Below, piece by piece: positions 34,119 through 43,059 of a stretch of DNA of 64,000 nucleotides; positions within the stretch are counted from its first letter, which is position 1; each line of letters begins with the position of its first letter. Origin of the DNA: Firmicutes bacterium UBA1191 (GTDB taxonomy: Bacteria; Bacillota; Clostridia; Peptostreptococcales; Anaerovoracaceae); the NCBI GenBank assembly GCA_002310095.1, contig DBYH01000004.1:28225-92224 (forward strand), written 5' to 3'. The notes under the pieces were generated by a model. That model was given only the letters and a program-made list of their open reading frames with translations. It ran no database searches and was not told where the DNA came from. The translations under genes and the position numbers were made by a program.

Positions 34119-35636
34119 TTACTTTTTCCTGAGCTTTTTCGTCGGCAGCCACTGTCCTGTGCTTACCTTCGACCATTTTTTATAGGTTCCGATGACCTTG
34201 ACGGTCACGCCCTTCTTGAATGTTTTCTTCTTGATGTATTTCCTGGACGGCCCCGAATAGCTTGCGGTCTTCTCCTTAACGACCGCCTTGTAATTCACTG
34301 TCTTGCTCGGCTCGATGTCCGGATACCTGACGGTCTTCTTTGTCAGGCTCGTTTTGATCCAGTTTCCGTCGGCCATCTTGCTCCAGTCACCGCTTGTTCT
34401 GAGAACGTAGAACTTGGTTCCTTTCTTCAGAGTGCCGATCTTGCCTTTGCCCTTCTTTGAATAGTATGGCGCGTCCTTCAGTGTCTTCGATTTGTTTATA
34501 TAGGCTCTGCCCTTGCGGTCCAGGATGTAGGTCTTATGCTTCAGCGTGCACTTCCTGTCCTTCACCATGATTCCGTCTTTGCCGAATCCGTAGGTATAGT
34601 GCTCGATTTTGATAAACTTGTTTTTGACTTTATTCCCCCAGGAATCCACCGCGTAGGTGTTGCCGTTTTCCTCTACAAGGGTGTACCTGACACCCGAGTA
34701 TCTCATGTAGTCGTCCATCCTCGCCTTCGGGATCATAAGCAGATTGGCGTCCACTCTTCCGCTTATTCCCTTGACTCCCGCGCTGCTCGTGCACTGCCAG
34801 ATGCTGTAGTCCTTCGTGTAAGTGCATTTCTTGTTCCACTGGGCCACCCATCTGTCATAGTGCTTGAACTTGGAAAGCTTGGTCTCCCACCATGAGAGGT
34901 TGGCGTACACTCCCGGAGCGTATCCTTTCTTGCTGAGCTTCTTGCAGAAGGCGTTGGCCATCTTGACTATGGTCGCGTTCGACGCTCTGGCCACCTGCCT
35001 GTCCTCCAGATCGTAGTAGACCGGGTAACTCAGCTTGCATTTGTTCTTTTTCAAAAGCCTTATGGCGTGGTCTGCTTCATCCTTTGCCTGTGAAACTGTG
35101 TGCGCGTAGGAATAGATATATACTCCGTACGGAATGCCGTATTTCTCACAGCCGGCCACGTTTCCGGCGAATCTGCTGTCATCCTTCGAGGATTTGTTAG
35201 GACCGTATCCGCATCTGATTATCGCGAAGTCAACTCCGGCTTTCTTGACCTTTTTCCAGTCGATGCTGCCCTGCCAGTAGCTGACGTCGATGCCCTTGAG
35301 GTATCCCGGGCCTCTCTTGTATTTGCCGCCGCCCCATGTCCAGTACTTGTTCTTTTTAGTCGCGGACTGGGCTGACATTTCAGATTCTTCGGTCTGCTCT
35401 TCCTCCTGGCTGCTTCCCATCTGGGCGTTGTAGTCCTCAAGCAGTTCCTCGTCGGCGTCCGTGAAGCTGACATCCTCCTCGGCTATTATCTCTCCGTCCT
35501 GGTATCTCCAGCTGTCGGCCTCCGATTCCACATCCTGCTCATCCGCCGCCCAGGCCGGAGCCATGCAGACGGGCGACAGAGCCAGCGACGCAGTCAGGAA
35601 CGCGCAGAGTATTTTACTTTTTATCTTTAAGATCAA
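34119..35636 (-). CDS. Secreted GH25 muramidase with C-terminal SH3-like domains, copy 2
   Basis: This 505-residue protein has a signal peptide ending near AWAADE, an acidic linker (about 33-90) and the GH25 domain (about 110-300) with GIDVSYWQGSIDW, YPVYYDLED and YSIWQCTSS. A spacer carries a wall-binding-like segment (NTYAVDSWGNKV...). Two SH3-like repeats end the protein. It shares the plan of copy 1 but not the exact linker sequence. The start overlaps the acetyltransferase gene by 23 nt. Confidence 0.92.
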   Translation of the reverse strand: MILKIKSKILCAFLTASLALSPVCMAPAWAADEQDVESEADSWRYQDGEIIAEEDVSFTDADEELLEDYNAQMGSSQEEEQTEESEMSAQSATKKNKYWTWGGGKYKRGPGYLKGIDVSYWQGSIDWKKVKKAGVDFAIIRCGYGPNKSSKDDSRFAGNVAGCEKYGIPYGVYIYSYAHTVSQAKDEADHAIRLLKKNKCKLSYPVYYDLEDRQVARASNATIVKMANAFCKKLSKKGYAPGVYANLSWWETKLSKFKHYDRWVAQWNKKCTYTKDYSIWQCTSSAGVKGISGRVDANLLMIPKARMDDYMRYSGVRYTLVEENGNTYAVDSWGNKVKNKFIKIEHYTYGFGKDGIMVKDRKCTLKHKTYILDRKGRAYINKSKTLKDAPYYSKKGKGKIGTLKKGTKFYVLRTSGDWSKMADGNWIKTSLTKKTVRYPDIEPSKTVNYKAVVKEKTASYSGPSRKYIKKKTFKKGVTVKVIGTYKKWSKVSTGQWLPTKKLRKK

Positions 35637-36081
35637 TTTTCATTACCTCCGGGTGGCATGAAACGCCGTACTGTGGACAGGTCAGACACTCGAAGAAGTT
35701 CGGCGCTTCCTGCCGCGTTACTGTAACGAATCCGTTCCGGCGGAAGAACTCGGGCGCTCTCGCAACCAGATACATTTTCTCACCGCCGCGCTTTACCGTT
35801 TCCTCTAACCCGAGTTCCAGCAATTCTGTGCCGAGACCCGTTCCCCTAAGGCTCTTATCTATCGCTATGCCGTCGCAAATGTATTCACCCTCGCGCTGAG
35901 CGAGAACGAAAGCCCCCGCGAGCCTGCCGTCAGAATCGGAAATCTGCCAGCATTTTACGATGTCCGTTGGAACCTCTTCGGCGTCCTCCTCCGTAAATTC
36001 AAGCTCGTTTTCAATGAAAAACGGCACTAGCTTTTCGTATTCTTCAGTTTCGCTGATTATGTATTCCGTGTTTTCAGTCAT
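35614..36081 (-). CDS. GNAT family N-acetyltransferase
   Basis: This 155-residue protein has the GNAT acetyl-CoA site GIAIDKSLRGTGLGTELLELG. The C-terminus contains CLTCPQYGVSC, three Cys residues that could bind metal or form a disulphide. Start choice: ATG 36081 overlaps the lipid kinase stop as TGATG. ATG 36096, with a GAGGA just upstream, would add five residues and is a real alternative. The substrate is unknown. Confidence 0.8.
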   Translation of the reverse strand: MTENTEYIISETEEYEKLVPFFIENELEFTEEDAEEVPTDIVKCWQISDSDGRLAGAFVLAQREGEYICDGIAIDKSLRGTGLGTELLELGLEETVKRGGEKMYLVARAPEFFRRNGFVTVTRQEAPNFFECLTCPQYGVSCHPEVMKIDLKDKK

Positions 36082-36998
36082 CAGTCGTAATCCCATGTTT
36101 CCTCATCAACAAAGATATCCAGTCTCTCCTTCAGCACTCCGAATTTCAGCGGAAGCTTCTCTCCGTGTTCGCCGTCTATGTCCGTAGGAATGTCTTCGTC
36201 GGATTCAATAGTCAGGCTCGGTGTCTGGAAGTAAAGAACGTTCTTGTTGTCAGGGTGTCTGCCCGCTATTACCTCCATGAGCAGCGGTCCGAACTCCAGA
36301 AGCGGCATCTTGCGGAAAGCGACGACGTCCAGCTTGCCGTCGTTCATCTTCGAGTGCGGCGACAGTTTCCTGAAGCCTCCCGCTGATTCGCCGTTGCAGA
36401 CGGTCATGAAGTATATCTCCTCGTCCATGACCTCGTCAGGCGTCGTCATCCTGATCTTGATCGGATGAACCTGATTCAGCTCGCTTGCCGCCTTCAGGTA
36501 GTAGGCCAGAGGTCCTAAGGCGTTCTTTACGTAAGGATCTGTCTTCTGGCTGACGTCCACCATGGCTCCCATGGCCGCGACGTTTATGAAGAACTTGCTG
36601 TTGACCGTGCCTACGTCCGCCTTCGTCGTTTTATCGCCCAGAGCGATCCTAAGCGCCTCGTTCATGTCTGACGGCAGTTCGAAGTAATAGGCGAAGTCGT
36701 TGGCCGTGCCTGCCGGCAGTATGCCAAGAGGCAGGTGTATGTTGTGTTTCAGCATGCTGTTGACGCAGATGTTTATCGTTCCGTCTCCGCCGGCAGCGAT
36801 AATTCTGTCATATTCGCCCTGATCGATGCTCTCCAGAGCCTTGTCGATCTGAGCGCCCTTTCTGGCTCTGACCGCAGTGACCTGGAATCCTCTGTCCTGG
36901 CACATGTCGATGATGTGGTCCAGATTATTCTTGAACATGCCGTTGCCTGAATAGGCGTTGTAGTAGAGCAGCACTCTGCCTTTTGCGATCTTAGTCAT
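36081..36998 (-). CDS. Diacylglycerol kinase-like lipid kinase (DagK/YegS family)
   Basis: This 305-residue protein has the kinase motif AAGGDGTINICVNSML and the LGILPAGTANDFAYYF nucleotide-binding segment of DgkB/YegS proteins. DgkB recycles diacylglycerol formed during lipoteichoic acid synthesis, which fits the envelope context, but the exact lipid cannot be told. It overlaps folC by 8 nt. Confidence 0.88.
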   Translation of the reverse strand: MTKIAKGRVLLYYNAYSGNGMFKNNLDHIIDMCQDRGFQVTAVRARKGAQIDKALESIDQGEYDRIIAAGGDGTINICVNSMLKHNIHLPLGILPAGTANDFAYYFELPSDMNEALRIALGDKTTKADVGTVNSKFFINVAAMGAMVDVSQKTDPYVKNALGPLAYYLKAASELNQVHPIKIRMTTPDEVMDEEIYFMTVCNGESAGGFRKLSPHSKMNDGKLDVVAFRKMPLLEFGPLLMEVIAGRHPDNKNVLYFQTPSLTIESDEDIPTDIDGEHGEKLPLKFGVLKERLDIFVDEETWDYD

Positions 36999-38379
36999 TT
37001 TTTCTCCCGTCTCCGTACATGAGTGTACGATAGTAATCGTAATCGGTTCTTCCGTTTAATATGCTTCTGATCTCACCGATAAGATAGAGTGAACCAGTGA
37101 ACAGGACAACGTCGTAGTCTCCCGTCGCGGCGGCTCTCCGCGCCGCCTCAACAGCCTCCGGCGGATTTCCGCAGACATCCAGGATGTTCAGCGCTCTGCC
37201 CTCTTCATCCCTCGTCTGCCTGATGTGCTCCGCGAAGGTCTCCGCGTCCATGGCTCTCCCCTCGTAGTCCGGCTGTGTGGCGATGAAGTCCTGTCCGATG
37301 CCGGCGAAGTGGGTCAGCACCTTGTCTGTCTCCTTCTTCTCGACCATTCCGGCGACGATGAGTGTCTTCTTATCCGGAAATACGTCGGCCATCGTCTGCT
37401 GAAGGGCTTCTGCTCCCGGATCGTTGTGGGCTCCGTCGATGACAACGTAGGTCTTCCAGTCGCTGTCCGGAGTGCGCATGACCTCGAAACGTCCCGGCCA
37501 TAGGGCTTCTCCGATTCCGGCGTAGAGGGCGCTTCTTTCGATGCTCACGTCTCTGTTCTGTCTTAACACTTCTATGGTCGCCAGGGCTGTCTTGAGATTC
37601 TCAGCCTGGTGGCGTCCGATCATTTTCGTTTTTATTTCGCTGTAATCCGTGTGCCAGAGTTCGCAGCTTACCTGCATTCCTTCAGGAGATATCCAGTCCG
37701 TGGAGCATCTGATCTTCGAAACGTCGTAGAGTCTGCTGCCCGCCTCGTAGGCCTTTCTGGCGATTACCGCCGCGGCGTCGTGGTCCTTCACGTTGGATAT
37801 CACCGGGCATCCGGCTTTGATTATCCCTGCCTTGTTGACGGCTATCTCCGCCAGAGTGTCGCCCAGCACGTGCATGTGATCGAAACCTATGCTGGTAATG
37901 ACGCTGGCCAGAGGTTTCTCGATCACGTTGGTCGCGTCTCCGATGCCTCCCATGCCTACCTCCAGGACCACATAGTCCGGATTCTTGGCTTTGAAGAAGA
38001 GGAACGCCGTAGCCATGACCACCTCGAACTCTGTCGGCGAGTCCAGGCCGTCCGCAACCATTTCGGCTGCCTTCGCGAGGGCCTGATCCCCGTAGAGCTC
38101 GAGTTCTTCGTCCGTTATCTGGCTTCCGTCGAACTGTATGCGCTCGTTGAATTTCTCTATGTACGGTGAGATGTAAAGCCCCACCTTGTATCCGCATCCC
38201 TGAAGGCCCGACTCTATGAACTTGCACACGGAGCCTTTGCCGTTGGTGCCGGCCACGTGTATGTAGTTCATTCCCTTATGGGGATCGCCGAGTCTCTTCA
38301 GGAGCTCGCTTATTCTCTCCATGCCCAGCACGCTGCCGAACCTGTCAAATTCGTGGAATTTATCTACTGCTTTTGTCAT
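36991..38379 (-). CDS. folC: Folylpolyglutamate synthase / dihydrofolate synthase
   Basis: This 462-residue Mur-ligase-fold enzyme has the P-loop VAGTNGKGSVCKF and the FolC features SPYIEKFNERI and SIGFDHMHVLGDTLAEIA. A C-terminal Rossmann-like domain follows (YVVIDGAHNDPGA). It adds glutamate to folates (and possibly forms dihydrofolate). It follows valS by 4 nt, a common clostridial valS-folC arrangement. Confidence 0.95.
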   Translation of the reverse strand: MTKAVDKFHEFDRFGSVLGMERISELLKRLGDPHKGMNYIHVAGTNGKGSVCKFIESGLQGCGYKVGLYISPYIEKFNERIQFDGSQITDEELELYGDQALAKAAEMVADGLDSPTEFEVVMATAFLFFKAKNPDYVVLEVGMGGIGDATNVIEKPLASVITSIGFDHMHVLGDTLAEIAVNKAGIIKAGCPVISNVKDHDAAAVIARKAYEAGSRLYDVSKIRCSTDWISPEGMQVSCELWHTDYSEIKTKMIGRHQAENLKTALATIEVLRQNRDVSIERSALYAGIGEALWPGRFEVMRTPDSDWKTYVVIDGAHNDPGAEALQQTMADVFPDKKTLIVAGMVEKKETDKVLTHFAGIGQDFIATQPDYEGRAMDAETFAEHIRQTRDEEGRALNILDVCGNPPEAVEAARRAAATGDYDVVLFTGSLYLIGEIRSILNGRTDYDYYRTLMYGDGRKND

Positions 38380-38383
38380 GTTG

Positions 38384-41116
38384 TTACTTCAGTTTCGCTT
38401 CTACCAGCGCCAGTCTGTCGGCTACCTTGGAAAGCATCTCTTCGTACATGGCCTTCTTGGCCTTTTCTTCTTCAACGACCTTGGCCGGAGCCTTGCTGAC
38501 GAATCCTTCGTTGTTCAGCTTGCCGGCAGCTCTCTTGACTTCTCCCTCGAGACGTTTCTTCTCTTTGGTCAGCCTGTCGAGCTCCGCCTGGTAGTCCATG
38601 AGTTCATCCAGCGGGATATAGACCTCAGCGCCGTCGACAACTGCCGACATGGTCTCTTCAGGAACGTCCTTCTTGTCGCTGATGAAGGTGATCTTCGATA
38701 TGTTGGCCAGATTCTCTATGTAGCGTTCGCCCGCCTTGACAACGTCCTCTCTGCCTTCTCCGCAGAGGATGACTGCCGACATCTTCTTGGCCGGCGCCGC
38801 TTCAGCCTCAGCCCTGATGTTTCTGATCGCCCTGATCACCGACATGGCCATCTCGAGTTTTTCGGTCTCCTCAGGGAAGTTCAGCTGCTCATCGTACTGC
38901 GGCCAGTCCGCTCTGATGATGAAGTTCTGAGGATTGTCTGCTTTTGCGTCGCCCTGAGGCAGGTAGCTCCAGATCTCCTCGGTGATGAACGGCATGAACG
39001 GGTGCAGGAGTGTCAGCATGCTCTTCAGAGCCCTTACCAGAACGTATCTGGCGACCTTCTTGTCCTCTTCGTCGTCGCCGTAGAGTCTGCCCTTGACTAT
39101 CTCGATGTACCAGTCGCAGAACTCGTTCCAGATCAGGTCGTACGCTCTCTGCCCCGCCAGGGCCAGTTCGTATTTCTCCATTGCGTCGGTTATGTATTTC
39201 GTCGCGTCGTTGACACGGCTCATTATCCACTTGTCTTCGTCCTTCAGGTTCCCTGTGAGGGCGGCGTCGTTGCAGCAGGCGTGTCCGCAGCAGTCCTCGC
39301 AGCACTTGAGCATCGGCAGGAAGTCGCCGTTCTCGTCCTGGAGGTTCATGATTACGAATCTCGAAGCGTTCCAGAGCTTGTTGGCGAAGTTTCTGGCAGC
39401 CTCGAGCCTGTCCTCCTTGAATCTCATGTCGTTGCCCGGAGTGATTCCCGTGGTGAGCATGAATCTGAGGGCGTCCGCTCCGTACTGGTCAATGACCTCC
39501 AGCGGATCGATTCCGTTTCCGAGGGACTTGCTCATCTTGCGTCCCAGGGCGTCACGGACAAGCCCGTGAACGTACACGTCCGCAAAAGGCACCTCGCCCG
39601 TTGTTTCAAGAGCTGAGAATACCATCCTGACTACCCAGAAGAAGATGATGTCGTATCCTGTTACGAGAACGCTCGTCGGATAGAAGTACTTGAAGTCCTC
39701 TGTTTCCTCCGGCCATCCCAGTGTCGAGAAAGGCCACAGTCCCGATGAGAACCATGTGTCGAGTACGTCTTCATCCTGCTTGAGATTCGTGCTTCCGCAC
39801 TTGGTGCACTTTGCAGGTTCGTCGTCTTCGGTGACTATGATCTCTCCGCAGTCCTGGCAGTACCACGCCGGGATTCTGTGTCCCCACCAGAGCTGTCTGG
39901 AAATGCACCAGTCTCTGATTTCCTCGAGCCAGTGCATGTAGATCTTCTCGAATCTCTCAGGAACGTGTCTCAGGTCACCCTTTCTGGCCGCTTCCATTGC
40001 AGGTTTTGCCAGGTCTTCCATCTTGACGAACCACTGGTCTGAGAGCATAGGCTCTACTACAGTGTGGCATCTGTAGCAAGTTCCCGCCGGAATGACCATC
40101 TCCTCGGTCTTTACCAGGTATCCGGCCTCTTCCAGATCCTTTACCCAGGCTTTCCGGCACTCGTAGCGGTCCATTCCCGCATACTTGCCGGCCTCTTCGT
40201 TCATGGTCGCGTCTTCGTTGATACAGCAGACTACAGGCAGATCGTTTCTCTGTCCCACCATGAAGTCGTTCTCGTCGTGAGCCGGGGTGATCTTTACTGC
40301 GCCTGTTCCCTTCTCAGGATCAGGATAGATGTCCGTGATTACCGGTATCTCCCTGCCTACCAGCGGCAGAATGACGGTCTTTCCAACCATGTCCGCGTAT
40401 CTCTCGTCGCTCGGGTGAACCGCGATGGCCACGTCGCCGAACATGGTCTCAGGTCTTGAGGTGGCTACCACAATGCCTTCGCCGCCGTCAGCGCCCGGAT
40501 ATCTGAAGTACCAGTAGGAACCCGTCTGGTCCTCGTGCTCGACTTCCGCGTCGCTTAAGGATGTGCCGCACTGCGGGCACCAGTTTATGAGTCTGTTGCC
40601 TCTGTAGATGAGGCCTTTGTTGTAGAGCTGAACGAAGAAATGTCTGACAGCCTTGTTGCAGCCGTCGTCCATGGTGAATCTCTCACGCTCCCAGTCGCAG
40701 GAGTCTCCGAGCTTGCGGCACTGTTCCGTTATCTTGCCGCCGTAAACTCTCTTCCACTCCCATGCGCGCTTGAGGAATTCCTCACGTCCCAGTTCTTCCT
40801 TTTCCTTGCCTTCCTCTTCACGGATCTTCTCTACGACCTTTACCTCTGTCGCTATGCTGGCGTGGTCGCTTCCAGGAAGCCACAGAGCGCTGTATCCCTG
40901 AAGTCTCCTGAATCTGGTGAGAACATCCTGCAGGGTCTGGTCCAGGGCGTGGCCCATATGGAGCTGACCCGTAATGTTAGGAGGCGGCATGACGATGGTA
41001 AACGGCTTCCTGTCCGGATCTCTGTCCGCTCTGAAGGCGCCGCTCTTCTCCCATGCCTCGTATATTCTGTCTTCAAAATCCTTAGGATCGTATGTCTTTG
41101 CTAAGTTCTTCTCCAT
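38384..41116 (-). CDS. valS: Valyl-tRNA synthetase
   Basis: This 910-residue class I synthetase has PPPNITGQLHMGHAL (HMGH for HIGH), KMSKSLGNGIDP, the editing domain with TSRPETMFGD and the C-terminal coiled coil (LDRLTKEKKRLEGEVKRAAGKLNN). The length is typical of bacterial ValS. A Cys-rich stretch, CCEDCCGHACC, between the catalytic and anticodon domains is unusual. An ATG with a GAGGAGA ribosome site marks the start. Confidence 0.98.
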   Translation of the reverse strand: MEKNLAKTYDPKDFEDRIYEAWEKSGAFRADRDPDRKPFTIVMPPPNITGQLHMGHALDQTLQDVLTRFRRLQGYSALWLPGSDHASIATEVKVVEKIREEEGKEKEELGREEFLKRAWEWKRVYGGKITEQCRKLGDSCDWERERFTMDDGCNKAVRHFFVQLYNKGLIYRGNRLINWCPQCGTSLSDAEVEHEDQTGSYWYFRYPGADGGEGIVVATSRPETMFGDVAIAVHPSDERYADMVGKTVILPLVGREIPVITDIYPDPEKGTGAVKITPAHDENDFMVGQRNDLPVVCCINEDATMNEEAGKYAGMDRYECRKAWVKDLEEAGYLVKTEEMVIPAGTCYRCHTVVEPMLSDQWFVKMEDLAKPAMEAARKGDLRHVPERFEKIYMHWLEEIRDWCISRQLWWGHRIPAWYCQDCGEIIVTEDDEPAKCTKCGSTNLKQDEDVLDTWFSSGLWPFSTLGWPEETEDFKYFYPTSVLVTGYDIIFFWVVRMVFSALETTGEVPFADVYVHGLVRDALGRKMSKSLGNGIDPLEVIDQYGADALRFMLTTGITPGNDMRFKEDRLEAARNFANKLWNASRFVIMNLQDENGDFLPMLKCCEDCCGHACCNDAALTGNLKDEDKWIMSRVNDATKYITDAMEKYELALAGQRAYDLIWNEFCDWYIEIVKGRLYGDDEEDKKVARYVLVRALKSMLTLLHPFMPFITEEIWSYLPQGDAKADNPQNFIIRADWPQYDEQLNFPEETEKLEMAMSVIRAIRNIRAEAEAAPAKKMSAVILCGEGREDVVKAGERYIENLANISKITFISDKKDVPEETMSAVVDGAEVYIPLDELMDYQAELDRLTKEKKRLEGEVKRAAGKLNNEGFVSKAPAKVVEEEKAKKAMYEEMLSKVADRLALVEAKLK

Positions 41117-41163
41117 TGTTTCTCCTCACAATCGATATTTTATGCCGAATCCTTACTGTCTCT

Positions 41164-41883
41164 CTATTTCTCGATGATGTACACTCTCAGGCCGCCGCGG
41201 CCGGTGTCTCTTGTTCCTTTGGCTTCCGTCTCGCCTGTCAGCCGTCCTTCCATGAACATCATTCCGCTTTCGGCCGGCACGGCTCCGATTCCTATGACCG
41301 CCGCCAGACCCGAAGGCGTAACCATCTCTGTATCCACGTCCGCGCAGGTGTCGAACTTCAGAGCCGGATATTTCTTTCCGCACTCATCCATCATTGCCTG
41401 CACGGCCGGCACGGGTACGGGTATGCGTCCGTGGGCGCAGTCCACGAATCCCTTGCCGTCGTTGATCTTCGACACAAGAATCCTGTCCGGACTGATGACG
41501 TCCAGGGCCGCGCCTATGCCCAGGGCGTTAGCTATGGCCTGGTCCCTTCCGACCTCGTGGAAGTGGACTGTCTCAAGAGTCATTCCGTGAACGCCCGCCT
41601 CGGCTCCGGCTATTACGCTGTAGATGGACTGTGCCGTCTGTCTTGCCTTTGCCGTATACTGCTCCTGGGCGTCTATGATAGCCTTAACGTCCTCATAGCT
41701 TCTGCCGTGGTGGTGGTGTTCGTGCTCGTGTTTGTGGTCATGATCGTGTTCGTGGTCATGATGGTGTGTGTAAACCGCCCTGAGGGGCTCGTTCTCAGCA
41801 AGAATGCCGGCCAGATCGCTGAGCGCTCTGAGCACCATGTCCCCGCTGACACCATTTGTGCAATCAATATATAGTGTTTTCAT
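41164..41883 (-). CDS. LarC N-terminal half (LarC1-like), no LarC2 partner seen
   Basis: This 239-residue protein matches the N-terminal half of LarC, the nickel-inserting enzyme of the nickel-pincer cofactor pathway. It has MKTLYIDCTNGVSGDM at the start, a His/Asp/Glu-rich stretch (about 40-60), METVHFHEVG-like LETVHFHEVGRDQ, AHGRIPVPVPAV and TEMVTPSGLA. It ends at TRDTGRGGLRVYIIEK, where LarC1 ends in Lactobacillus. The C-terminal CTP-binding LarC2 half is absent, and only 47 nt separate its stop from valS. No larA, larB or larE gene is in the window. It heads the valS-folC run, with a GGAG ribosome site. Confidence 0.82.
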   Translation of the reverse strand: MKTLYIDCTNGVSGDMVLRALSDLAGILAENEPLRAVYTHHHDHEHDHDHKHEHEHHHHGRSYEDVKAIIDAQEQYTAKARQTAQSIYSVIAGAEAGVHGMTLETVHFHEVGRDQAIANALGIGAALDVISPDRILVSKINDGKGFVDCAHGRIPVPVPAVQAMMDECGKKYPALKFDTCADVDTEMVTPSGLAAVIGIGAVPAESGMMFMEGRLTGETEAKGTRDTGRGGLRVYIIEK

Positions 41884-41922
41884 AGTTACTCCACTTTAAA
41901 AAATATATATATGTATGAAGCG

Positions 41923-41931
41923 ATTATAACA
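41923..41931 (-). promoter_or_regulatory. Extended -10 promoter of the larC1-valS-folC run
   Basis: The minus strand has TGTTATAAT, a perfect extended -10 box, about 40 nt before the start codon, in an AT-rich gap. No good -35 box is seen at 17 nt, as is usual for extended -10 promoters. It may drive the whole minus-strand run toward 19252, as no strong terminator was seen in between. Confidence 0.55.
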
Positions 41932-42008
41932 AAAATAAAATCCTGAATGTGATATCTAACAGTATTTTAAGAATTTGCCAAATTCTGCATATTCGCCCTT
42001 TTTAAGCA

Positions 42009-42045
42009 ATAAAAAACACTCCGAACGCGCCGCCCGGAGTGTCTT
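42009..42045 (-). terminator. Rho-independent terminator after gpsA
   Basis: On the minus strand ACACTCCG (42042-42035) pairs perfectly with CGGAGTGT (42023-42016) around an 11-nt GC-rich loop, followed by a T-run (TTTTTTATT). It ends the housekeeping operon. The stop of gpsA lies 13 nt upstream. Confidence 0.9.
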
Positions 42046-42057
42046 AAGCCGTCAGAA

Positions 42058-43059
42058 TCAGAACTCTGCTTTTCTGTCCCTTCCCATAAGGGATTCAAGT
42101 GCCTGAGGTGCTGTGATTTCCCCCTTGGTGACCTTGTAGATCGCCTCTGTAATAGGCATCTCGACGCCGCTCATTTTTGCCAGTTCATAGGCCGCTTCAG
42201 CGGTGAACATTCCCTCGACGACCATGCCTACCTTGGCGATGGCGTCCTCAGGGCTCATTCCCTCTCCCATGAGCATACCGCAGCGGCGGTTACGGGAGTG
42301 CATACTTGTGCAGGTTACGATAAGGTCGCCTGTTCCGGTAAGACCGGCGAAGGTCTCAGGTCTGGCGCCCAGTTTCAGGCCCAGACGTGTTATCTCAGCC
42401 AGGCCCCTCGTCATAAGAGCGGCCTTGGCGTTATCGCCGAATCCCATTCCGTCGGATATTCCGGCTCCGAGTGCGATTATGTTCTTCAGGGCTCCTCCGA
42501 GCTCTACGCCAACCACATCGTCAGTGGTGTAGACGCGGAAACGGTCGGTCATAAAGAGATCCTGGATCTTCTTGGCGGCGTCGTGGTTATCCGACGCAGT
42601 CGCGACCGTAGTCGGCAGTCTTCTTCCGACTTCCTCTGCGTGGGACGGTCCCGAAAGGACCACGTATCTGTCGAGGAATTCCTTTCCCATCACCTCTTCG
42701 GCGATCTCCGACATTCTCTTGTGAGTGCCCTTCTCTATGCCCTTCGCCACGTCAATGACAAGAGCGTCGTCGCTGATGAAGTCCTTCGCTGAGTCCAGGG
42801 CGCTCCTGAAGTGCTGCGCCGGCGCCGAAAAAAGTACGACGTCCGCGTCCTTCAGGGCGTCTTCGCTCGAGTACGCCATCTGAATATTGTCGCTCAAAGG
42901 CACCCCCGGCAGATAGTCGACGTTTTCCCTGTGCTCTTCCATGGATCTGAGGTGCTTCTCGTCAACATCGAAGATCTTGATGCTGTTGCCTTTTTCCGCC
43001 ACGACTGTGGCCAGCGCCGTTCCCCAGCTGCCCGCGCCGATTACGCCAATATTACTCAT
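42058..43059 (-). CDS. gpsA: Glycerol-3-phosphate dehydrogenase [NAD(P)+]
   Basis: This 333-residue enzyme has the Rossmann motif GAGSWGTALA at 7-16, SAPAQHFRS, GPSHAEEV, the catalytic-Lys region GVELGGALKNIIALG and GLTGTGDLIVTC. It supplies sn-glycerol 3-phosphate for phospholipids and for TagD-made CDP-glycerol. It overlaps plsY by 8 nt, which links the G3P-making and G3P-using steps. Confidence 0.97.
   Translation of the reverse strand: MSNIGVIGAGSWGTALATVVAEKGNSIKIFDVDEKHLRSMEEHRENVDYLPGVPLSDNIQMAYSSEDALKDADVVLFSAPAQHFRSALDSAKDFISDDALVIDVAKGIEKGTHKRMSEIAEEVMGKEFLDRYVVLSGPSHAEEVGRRLPTTVATASDNHDAAKKIQDLFMTDRFRVYTTDDVVGVELGGALKNIIALGAGISDGMGFGDNAKAALMTRGLAEITRLGLKLGARPETFAGLTGTGDLIVTCTSMHSRNRRCGMLMGEGMSPEDAIAKVGMVVEGMFTAEAAYELAKMSGVEMPITEAIYKVTKGEITAPQALESLMGRDRKAEF

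Noticed and set aside
32579..35636. Prophage lysis module
   Set aside because: GH25 enzymes are often phage endolysins, but both have signal peptides and wall-binding repeats and are surrounded by envelope genes with no holin, integrase or structural phage gene.
38321..39616. Long plus-strand frame of 431 codons opposite valS
   Set aside because: It is an antisense shadow of valS, caused by codon bias in a GC-moderate gene. It has no ribosome site and no recognisable domain. The same holds for the frames opposite smc (47142-48164), fmt (57174-58439) and the PASTA kinase (54091-54732).
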